Source: a gamma proteobacterium symbiont of Lucinoma myriamae
GTDB lineage: Bacteria; Pseudomonadota; Gammaproteobacteria; GRL18
DNA length: 10,161 nucleotides
Direction: 5' to 3'
NCBI GenBank assembly: GCA_025655635.1
Contig: JAHXIM010000171.1
Location: 1-10,161, forward strand
Part shown: positions 5,357-10,161 of the stretch, piece after piece
Layout of the letters: each line of letters starts with the position of its first letter
How positions within the stretch are numbered: the stretch's first letter is position 1
Translations under genes and position numbers: made by a program
The notes under the pieces: model-generated
Told to the model about the DNA's origin: nothing
Seen by the model: the letters and a program-made list of their open reading frames with translations, nothing else
Database searches by the model: none

Positions 5357-6094
5357 TTAAATTTTAAAATTTTCACCAAGATATACTTCTCGAACCTGCT
5401 CATTACTCAGTAGTTCATCAGGTGTTCCTTTAGCGATGACACAACCGCTATTCATAATATAGGCACGTTTGCAAACACTCAATGTTTCTCTGACATTATG
5501 ATCAGTGATTAATACACCGATATTTCTCTCAGTGAGATGTAAAATAATGGCTTGAATATCACTGACTGAAATTGGATCGACGCCGGCAAATGGCTCATCT
5601 AATATAATAAAATCAGGTTCCATTGATAACGTTCTGGCAATTTCAACCCGGCGTCGTTCACCACCGGAAAGGCTGATACCCATTGACTGACGAATATGAG
5701 TAATACTTAATTCTTGTAGTAATTGCTCCAGATGGTCTTTTCTATCAGTTCGATTCAGATCTTTGCGGGTTTCTAGAATGGCCATAATATTTTCTTCGAC
5801 CGTCAGCTTTCTAAAAACCGATGCTTCCTGAGGGAGGTAGCCAATACCCTGTTGGGCACGTTTATGAATGGGCAGGTGTGTCATATCCTTATCATGACAG
5901 GTGATGGTACCACTATCCGCTTTGATCAAGCCGACCACCATGTAAAAACTGGTTGTTTTTCCTGCACCATTGGGGCCCAGTAAGCCTACAACTTCCCCTT
6001 TTTTCACTGAAAATGATACATCATTAACGACCTGGCGTGATTTAAATGATTTATTGAGCTTTTCAGCACGAAGTTCTAATAGATGACCTGACAT
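5357..6094 (-). CDS. lptB: LPS export ABC transporter ATP-binding protein LptB
   Basis: The 245-residue protein is the cytoplasmic ATPase that powers extraction of LPS from the inner membrane by LptFG and its passage over the LptC-LptA bridge. Walker A is GPNGAGKTT (40-48). The Q-loop is YLPQEASVF (86-94). The ABC signature is LSGGERRRVEIA (142-153). Walker B is IILDEPFAGVDP (163-174). The switch histidine is in ITDHNVRET (H199). The SVFRKLTVEENI and ADVDP-type segments are diagnostic of LptB among ABC ATPases. It starts 30 bases after lptA. Its partners lptF and lptG are not in the window, which is normal because they usually sit elsewhere. Confidence 0.97.
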   Translation of the reverse strand: MSGHLLELRAEKLNKSFKSRQVVNDVSFSVKKGEVVGLLGPNGAGKTTSFYMVVGLIKADSGTITCHDKDMTHLPIHKRAQQGIGYLPQEASVFRKLTVEENIMAILETRKDLNRTDRKDHLEQLLQELSITHIRQSMGISLSGGERRRVEIARTLSMEPDFIILDEPFAGVDPISVSDIQAIILHLTERNIGVLITDHNVRETLSVCKRAYIMNSGCVIAKGTPDELLSNEQVREVYLGENFKI

Positions 6095-6124
6095 ATTTTA
6101 ATCTCTTAGACAGTAAATTAAGAA

Positions 6125-6685
6125 TTATTTATCTTTCTTAGGTTGAATAGTCACTTTTACCCGACCACCACTGGAGACAGGTTTGCCATCTTTGTTCTTT
6201 TTGCTGGAAGCAATAACAGTTTCCTTTTTTGTGTCATAAATAATTTTGTCGCCGCTGAAGGTATCACCATCCTGCCAAACATAGGCTTGTTTAAGTAAAT
6301 GAATCTTATCATTTTTTAAATAGTAAACCATGGTTTTGGAGCGGGCACGGAAGTCGGTGTCTTTGCCTTCAGGACGTTGTTTAAATGTGGCTAATTTTTT
6401 ATCAGTACCAACTGCGACCGCTTTTTCTAATTCTTTATTTTTGTCTGTATATAAGGTGAGTTTACTGGACTTGATGACCATACTGCCCTGAGTCAAAATA
6501 ACATTGCCGGTGTATATGCTGATGCCCTTGAGATCATCAATATCGGCAGTATCAGCTTCTAAATTAAGGGGCTGATCACGGTCACTTGATAATGCCAAGA
6601 GGCTTATAGGAATAAAAAATAAAATAACAGTGAGTAGTAAATAATGACTGTTTATTTTTATTCGGGAAAGTGGATTACATTTCAT
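6125..6685 (-). CDS. lptA: Periplasmic LPS transport protein LptA
   Basis: This 186-residue protein fits LptA, which polymerises into the periplasmic bridge carrying LPS from LptC to LptD. A Sec signal peptide is clear: basic start, hydrophobic segment at about 15-31, and a likely cut near ALS (residues 31-33). The mature part shows the OstA/LptA jelly-roll pattern, with PLNLEADTADIDD, YTGNVILTQGSM, FSGDKIIYDTKK and GGRVKVTIQPK. The C-terminus is lysine-rich, as in E. coli. It lies 50 bases after lptC and 30 bases before lptB. The 50-base spacer contains a TATAAT on the minus strand but no fitting -35, so a separate promoter is uncertain. Confidence 0.94.
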   Translation of the reverse strand: MKCNPLSRIKINSHYLLLTVILFFIPISLLALSSDRDQPLNLEADTADIDDLKGISIYTGNVILTQGSMVIKSSKLTLYTDKNKELEKAVAVGTDKKLATFKQRPEGKDTDFRARSKTMVYYLKNDKIHLLKQAYVWQDGDTFSGDKIIYDTKKETVIASSKKNKDGKPVSSGGRVKVTIQPKKDK

Positions 6686-6735
6686 ACTCTGCCTTACCCT
6701 GTCTTGTGTTTTATTTGTATTATATTGCTGCTATG

Positions 6736-7320
6736 TTATTTTTTTGCCGGGATGTGTCGAGCCTTAACATTATTTAATAAGTAATAATGTTCTGTATCAA
6801 GATAGGCTTTCATACCGATTCCTGTAGCAACAGTCGAATCTGTAGTAATTTTTACCGCTTTATCTGTTTCAGCATAGTCTCTATTCGGCCAGATGGTTAA
6901 TTGCGGTGACTCCAGTTGAGAAAATTGGTTTACCTGTGATTGCTCTCGCTTTATTATGCTATGACCTTTTAATATGACACGAGTTCCATCTTTATTGATC
7001 CAACCTTGATCAGCACTAATATAAACCGGAGGGCCGCTATCACGAAATATTGTAATTCTGGGGTTAGTAATTTCAGAGTCTTCTTCACCGGGATAATGGG
7101 ATATCTGAGCGCCGATAATTTTACTTTTAGGGATACCTGTTTCACCAAAATTGATAATTTCAACGCTATTAAAAAATGTATCAGCAGTCTTTAACGTGCT
7201 GTTTTTTTCAGGGAGGATAATATTCGTTTGATGTTTATCGTCAAGATTAAATACATACCATGTGACGGCAATCGATGCTATGGGAATAGCGAATAGTAAA
7301 GTAAGGAGTTTTTTATCCAT
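6736..7320 (-). CDS. lptC: LPS export protein LptC
   Basis: The product has 194 residues with a single N-terminal membrane anchor (about residues 4-23, LLTLLFAIPIASIAVTWYVF) and a periplasmic beta-jelly-roll domain. This is the architecture of LptC, which links LptB2FG to the LptA bridge. Recognisable family features are the GIPKSKIIGAQISHYPGEED region, the PRITIFRDSGPPVYISADQG strand pair, and the C-terminal GIGMKAYLDTEHYYLLNNVK. Overall similarity of LptC proteins is low, so its position between kdsC and lptA is important support. It begins 47 bases after kdsC. The spacer carries the AGCT-rich hairpin-like motif at 7333-7355. Confidence 0.92.
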   Translation of the reverse strand: MDKKLLTLLFAIPIASIAVTWYVFNLDDKHQTNIILPEKNSTLKTADTFFNSVEIINFGETGIPKSKIIGAQISHYPGEEDSEITNPRITIFRDSGPPVYISADQGWINKDGTRVILKGHSIIKREQSQVNQFSQLESPQLTIWPNRDYAETDKAVKITTDSTVATGIGMKAYLDTEHYYLLNNVKARHIPAKK

Positions 7321-7332
7321 ATCTGATTCAAT

Positions 7333-7355
7333 TATAAGCTTTAGCTAAGAGCTTT
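7333..7355. repeat. TATAAGCT-N9-AGCTTT hairpin-like motif, copy 2
   Basis: TATAAGCT (7333-7340) and AGCTTT (7350-7355) flank 9 bases in the kdsC-lptC spacer, and the inner arms AAGCT and AGCTT can pair. Two further AGCT words lie at 7343 and 7357, giving four AGCT steps at intervals of 6-7 bases. The outer words match copy 1 at 901-923 exactly. Confidence 0.35.
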
Positions 7356-7367
7356 GAGCTGAAAAAT

Positions 7368-7889
7368 TTAAAGATAGACTGCAAACTGTTCTTCCAGGGT
7401 TCCCTGTGCTTCCATCAATAATTCACACACATCACGTACAGCGCCATGACCACCATTATGTTGGGTTGTCCAATCAGCCTGTTGTTTAACACGCTCATGA
7501 GCATCTGCAACGGCAATGGATAGCCCTGCTTTTCTCATGACAGGCAGGTCAACCAGATCATCACCTACATAGGCGACCTGAGTATAGTCTAATTGTAATT
7601 TTTGACAAAGCTGTTCAAATGCCTGTACTTTATTACGCTGTCCTTGAAATACCAGATCAATATTAAGATTTTTCATTCGATGGCTAACAACATCTGAGCT
7701 TCTTGCAGTAATAACGGCGAGAGGAATACCAGAGCGTTGCAGCATCATAATACCTAAACCATCTCTGGAATGAAATGCTTTATACTCAAAGCCATTATCA
7801 CCAAAAAAAAGACCACCATCAGTCATGACGCCATCAACATCACAGATTAGAAGTTTAATGAGACTGGCTTTAGTAAAAATTTCCTGCAT
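7368..7889 (-). CDS. kdsC: 3-deoxy-D-manno-octulosonate 8-phosphate phosphatase
   Basis: KdsC removes phosphate from Kdo 8-phosphate in the cytoplasm to give Kdo, the sugar that joins lipid A to the LPS core. The 173-residue product is a capless C1/C0-type HAD phosphatase of normal KdsC length. HAD motif I is DVDGVMTD (nucleophile D17, general acid D19). Motif II is VITARSS (T61). Motif III lysine is K87 (QRNK). Motif IV is GDDLVDLPVM (D110, D111, D114). The C-terminal GGHGAVRDVCELL is characteristic of KdsC. A GAGG ribosome-binding site lies about 10 bases before the ATG. It starts only 30 bases after yrbG. The arabinose-5-phosphate isomerase gene kdsD, which normally sits between them in enterics, is missing. 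Confidence 0.97.
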   Translation of the reverse strand: MQEIFTKASLIKLLICDVDGVMTDGGLFFGDNGFEYKAFHSRDGLGIMMLQRSGIPLAVITARSSDVVSHRMKNLNIDLVFQGQRNKVQAFEQLCQKLQLDYTQVAYVGDDLVDLPVMRKAGLSIAVADAHERVKQQADWTTQHNGGHGAVRDVCELLMEAQGTLEEQFAVYL

Positions 7890-7919
7890 TAATCAGTTTC
7901 CCTCTTGTTGCTGTGCCCC

Positions 7920-8903
7920 TTAAATGCTCTGTTGATAAAGAACTATCATATAGGCAGTGTAGCATATCAGTAATATACCACCTTCAAAACGATTTAATCT
8001 ACCTTCATCTTTAAAGCCGTAAGCAAAAATAAAGAGTAACACGGATAGGGCTATCATTACCGGATAATCACGACTGAGTACACTGGGATCGAGCACTGCA
8101 CCTGTCATGATACCGGGTATACCCAGCACTCCCAATAAATTAAACATATTTGAGCCGATAATATTACCAATGGCTATTTCATGCTCACCTTTTAAAGCAC
8201 TGGTTATTGAAGCAGCTAATTCAGGCAAACTGGTACCAATGGCGATAATGGTCAGGCCGATAACAAGCTCACTGACATGAAATGTATGTGCAATATTGAC
8301 TGCTCCCCATACTAACAGGCGAGAGCTGATTAACAGCAGCAGCAGACCAGTGAAAAGCCATAAAAATGCCATTGGTGTAGACATGTCTTTAGGGATTTCT
8401 TCGCAGAATTCTTCTTCAAGCGGATCGGGGGAGCCGGCCTGATTGTTCTCTTTGATGCCTATGAGAGTAATAAATCCCAATAAAGCAAACATGCCGGATA
8501 ATAAGATAATCCCATCGATTTGACTGAGTTCGCCATCCCAAAGTAATGCCCATGCGATGAGCATTATCATGAACATAACAGGGTATTCACGCTTGAGAAT
8601 TTTAGAGTGAACCATAAGGGGAGTAACTAATGCGGTAATACCAAGAACGAGTGCAATATTGGTAATATTGGAGCCCAGAGCATTACCCACAGCAAGATTA
8701 GGTGTGCCTTCATAGGCAGCAACCCCGGAAACAATCATTTCAGGGGCGGAAGTACCAAAGCCGACAATGGTCAGGCCAATAATTAATGGCGAAACACCCG
8801 AATTGAGTGCGATGCCGGAGGCGCCGATAACAAACCGATCAGCACTCCATATTAGTAATAAAAAACCGGTAAGAATGGCAACACCATTTAATAACATTTC
8901 CAT
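7920..8903 (-). CDS. yrbG: Calcium/sodium antiporter family protein (YrbG-like)
   Basis: The 327-residue protein is an inner-membrane member of the Ca2+/cation antiporter superfamily, with about ten hydrophobic segments in two inverted halves. Alpha-repeat 1 is GLTIVGFGTSAPEMIVS (43-59) followed by GNALGSN (73-79). Alpha-repeat 2 is GLTIIAIGTSLPELAAS (216-232) followed by GNIIGSN. The GTS-x-PE glutamates that bind cations are present in both. An acidic cytoplasmic loop (PDPLEEEFCEEIPKD) lies between the halves. Ion specificity cannot be read from sequence. It opens the kdsC-lpt gene run as in E. coli. Translation could start at either the first or third codon (both ATG). AAGGA lies 13 bases upstream of the first. 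A possible extended -10 (TGTTAAAAT, near 8980) overlaps the mlaA terminator, so promoter placement is uncertain. Confidence 0.95.
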   Translation of the reverse strand: MEMLLNGVAILTGFLLLIWSADRFVIGASGIALNSGVSPLIIGLTIVGFGTSAPEMIVSGVAAYEGTPNLAVGNALGSNITNIALVLGITALVTPLMVHSKILKREYPVMFMIMLIAWALLWDGELSQIDGIILLSGMFALLGFITLIGIKENNQAGSPDPLEEEFCEEIPKDMSTPMAFLWLFTGLLLLLISSRLLVWGAVNIAHTFHVSELVIGLTIIAIGTSLPELAASITSALKGEHEIAIGNIIGSNMFNLLGVLGIPGIMTGAVLDPSVLSRDYPVMIALSVLLFIFAYGFKDEGRLNRFEGGILLICYTAYMIVLYQQSI

Positions 8904-8942
8904 TTTTAAACAGTTTTTCCTTTTTTAGTAATAGCTTGTATA

Positions 8943-8979
8943 AAAATGCCCCGCTACGGAGACCGCAGTGGGGCATTTT
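8943..8979 (-). terminator. Intrinsic terminator downstream of mlaA
   Basis: AAAATGCCCC (8943-8952) pairs perfectly with GGGGCATTTT (8970-8979). The pairing continues inward through G-U, C-G and T-A pairs, one mismatch, and CGG-CCG around an AGA loop. On the minus strand it is followed by TTTTTA, a textbook rho-independent terminator. It lies 31 bases after the mlaA stop codon. The A/T flanks also make it potentially bidirectional. Confidence 0.88.
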
Positions 8980-9010
8980 AACAGGTTCTTAAACGAAACG
9001 CCTGCACTTA

Positions 9011-9754
9011 TTAAAAATCATCCTCTTCAAAATCTTCAATAATAACTTTCGGGGGGTCGCCATTATAAACTCTATTCTGACGCCACTGATAATAAGATTC
9101 ACGTGTAAAGACGTAAGGATCAAGAGCGAGATCATCTCTTATCTCAGTTGTTTTAAGCAGTTCGGAGCGTTTGTCGACAGCACGTACAGAAGACAGAGCA
9201 ACAACAGCGGATGTTGGTGATACCTGATTTAAGGGGTGAACCAGAAAATCAACTGCGAGTGAAGGTGCATCCCGAACACTGCTGGGACCGAGAATAGGCA
9301 ACACAATATAAGGACCTGAACCAACACCCCAATGTCCCAATGTGTCAGCAAAGCTTTCATGGTGTTTAGGCAAGCCCATTGGCGTACCCATGTCAATTAA
9401 ACCCAGTATGCCAAATACCGTATTAACTGAAAAACGTAAAGTATCAGAAGTAAACTGTTCGACATTAAGCTGCAGAATATCATTAACAATGACTACTACA
9501 TCATCAAGGTTATTAAAAAAATTATGTGTCCCTTTCTGGACAGGCTCTGGCAAACGCTGATAACCTGTGGCGACCGGTTTTAAAATGATGCGATCAAAGC
9601 CTTCATTAAACTCGTAAATATTTCGGTTGATTGATTCGATTGGATCATTAACGTCACCATCGGGCGTTGTGGAGGCACAACCGATTGTCAGTAAAATGAA
9701 AGCAAACGGTATTAATAAAGGTATACGTCGAAACTTGGAGGTTAATTTAGTCAT
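9011..9754 (-). CDS. mlaA: Outer-membrane lipoprotein MlaA (VacJ)
   Basis: MlaA sits in the outer membrane and removes phospholipids from its outer leaflet, handing them to periplasmic MlaC. The 247-residue protein has a lipoprotein signal peptide ending in the lipobox LTIGC, with the lipidated cysteine at residue 26. The next residue is Ala, consistent with outer-membrane sorting. The family core follows: DPIESINRNIYEFNEGFDR, KPVATGYQRLPEPVQKG, NFFNNLDD, RFSVNTVFGILGLIDMG, HHESFADTLGHWGVGSGPY, and VLPILGPSSVRDA. The C-terminus is acidic (EDFEEDDF). It is a single-gene unit with a promoter candidate upstream and a strong terminator downstream. In E. coli mlaA is unlinked to yrbG, while the mlaFEDCB operon adjoins yrbG. 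Here mlaA itself takes that neighbouring place. Confidence 0.96.
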   Translation of the reverse strand: MTKLTSKFRRIPLLIPFAFILLTIGCASTTPDGDVNDPIESINRNIYEFNEGFDRIILKPVATGYQRLPEPVQKGTHNFFNNLDDVVVIVNDILQLNVEQFTSDTLRFSVNTVFGILGLIDMGTPMGLPKHHESFADTLGHWGVGSGPYIVLPILGPSSVRDAPSLAVDFLVHPLNQVSPTSAVVALSSVRAVDKRSELLKTTEIRDDLALDPYVFTRESYYQWRQNRVYNGDPPKVIIEDFEEDDF

Positions 9755-10161
9755 AGTATATGTTTTTGTTGTTTTTTATTAAGTTTATACAAAAGCAGGT
9801 GTATAATAATCAAAATATGTTGTTAAATATACACTGATATGATTACAAAACACGACAACAAAAATGAATTGAATGTTATTTCTTTAAAATCAATAGCTTA
9901 TGTTTGTGGTTTGAATCCTGCAAAGACAATTTTTTTTAATTTTTAGACGTGTGTTGTAATTGTTATGTTAAGTTTGTTTTAATTTTTTTGCAATGTTTAC
10001 ACTGATATGTGGTGATTAAACAGCCTCTTTTTACATCAAATTGATCTTTATAAAGAATTTCCCATTGATGAGGCTCTTCTCCGCTTCGATGAGTGAAGAA
10101 AGATGCTAATACTCACGAAACCTGTTGCAATATAAAGCTTCTGAAGGTTTTATAAGCAATA
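9755..10161. other. 407-base AT-rich intergenic region without a recognisable gene
   Basis: No open reading frame with credible coding character is seen on either strand. The mlaA promoter candidate lies in its first 60 bases. An exact 12-base direct repeat TACACTGATATG occurs at 9830-9841 and 9998-10009. AGCCTC (10022-10027) and ATCAA (10035-10039) can pair with the continuous TTGATGAGGCT (10065-10075) as a bulged stem. The region may include the leader of a divergent plus-strand gene beyond the window edge, but no start is visible. Confidence 0.6.
9784..9813 (-). promoter_or_regulatory. Candidate sigma-70 promoter of mlaA
   Basis: On the minus strand TTGATT (9813-9808, 4 of 6 to TTGACA) is followed by an 18-base spacer and TATAAA (9789-9784, 5 of 6 to TATAAT). 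Predicted transcription would start near 9777, about 23 bases before the mlaA ATG. The surrounding DNA is very AT-rich, so chance matches are likely. Position and spacing favour this one. Confidence 0.5.

Noticed and set aside
5359..5372. Perfect AT palindrome AAATTTTAAAATTT
   Set aside because: It is the coding sequence of the last lptB codons (ENFKI and stop) and lacks G/C pairs, so it is a weak terminator candidate at best.
10022..10075. Bulged stem AGCCTC/ATCAA with TTGATGAGGCT, as a possible riboswitch or attenuator
   Set aside because: There is no conserved riboswitch core, no following U-run, and no visible downstream gene, so it is mentioned only within the intergenic description.
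10103..10135. Plus-strand ATG encoding MLILTKPVAI, reminiscent of the CsrA N-terminus MLILTR
   Set aside because: It stops after ten codons, and nothing downstream in any frame resembles the rest of CsrA.
1..10161. CRISPR arrays, insertion sequences, tRNA or rRNA genes, integrase or phage genes
   Set aside because: No regularly spaced repeats, transposase motifs, tRNA-like cloverleaf or rRNA sequence were seen. The gene content is conserved core chromosome.

Overview
The window is a chromosomal stretch of an AT-rich gammaproteobacterium. All thirteen genes read on the minus strand. In transcription order they are mlaA, yrbG, kdsC, lptC, lptA, lptB, rpoN, hpf, ptsN, hprK, rapZ, a mannose-type PTS EIIA gene, and an HPr/NPr gene. 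This is the classic lpt-rpoN-PTS(Ntr) neighbourhood of Gammaproteobacteria. The presence of hprK and an EIIA(Man) gene between ptsN and the HPr gene, plus the lack of kdsD, points to a non-enteric lineage. I cannot name the genus from sequence alone.

Right part (7368-10161): mlaA (outer-membrane phospholipid removal lipoprotein) has its own candidate promoter and a strong hairpin terminator. After it comes a Ca2+/Na+ antiporter-family gene (yrbG), then kdsC for Kdo synthesis. Bases 9755-10161 hold no recognisable gene. Middle part (5357-7320): lptC, lptA and lptB form the LPS-transport bridge and ATPase, so Kdo synthesis and LPS export are co-transcribed. Next (3141-5125): rpoN (sigma-54) and hpf (ribosome hibernation), closed by a long perfect hairpin directly after hpf.

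Left part (120-2908): a PTS-type regulatory operon with its own candidate sigma-70 promoter (TTGACA, 17 bp, TAAAAA). It encodes PtsN (EIIA-Ntr), a minimal HprK kinase lacking the N-terminal domain, RapZ, an EIIA(Man)-like protein and an HPr-like protein. The HPr keeps both His15 (EI-dependent phosphorylation) and Ser46 (HprK target). No Enzyme I and no sugar-permease subunits are visible, so this looks like a regulatory phosphorelay, not a sugar transporter.

The most interesting signal is regulatory. The lptB-rpoN gap contains an essentially perfect sigma-54 promoter (TGGCACG, 4 bp, TTGC; minus strand 5265-5251) aimed at rpoN. A consensus IHF site in AT-rich DNA lies about 90 bp upstream of the predicted start. 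Together these suggest that rpoN is transcribed or autoregulated by its own product. Other points of note are the truncated and signature-divergent HprK, a RapZ with a shortened basic tail, a sigma-54 with an unusually long acidic linker, and a repeated hairpin-like intergenic motif.
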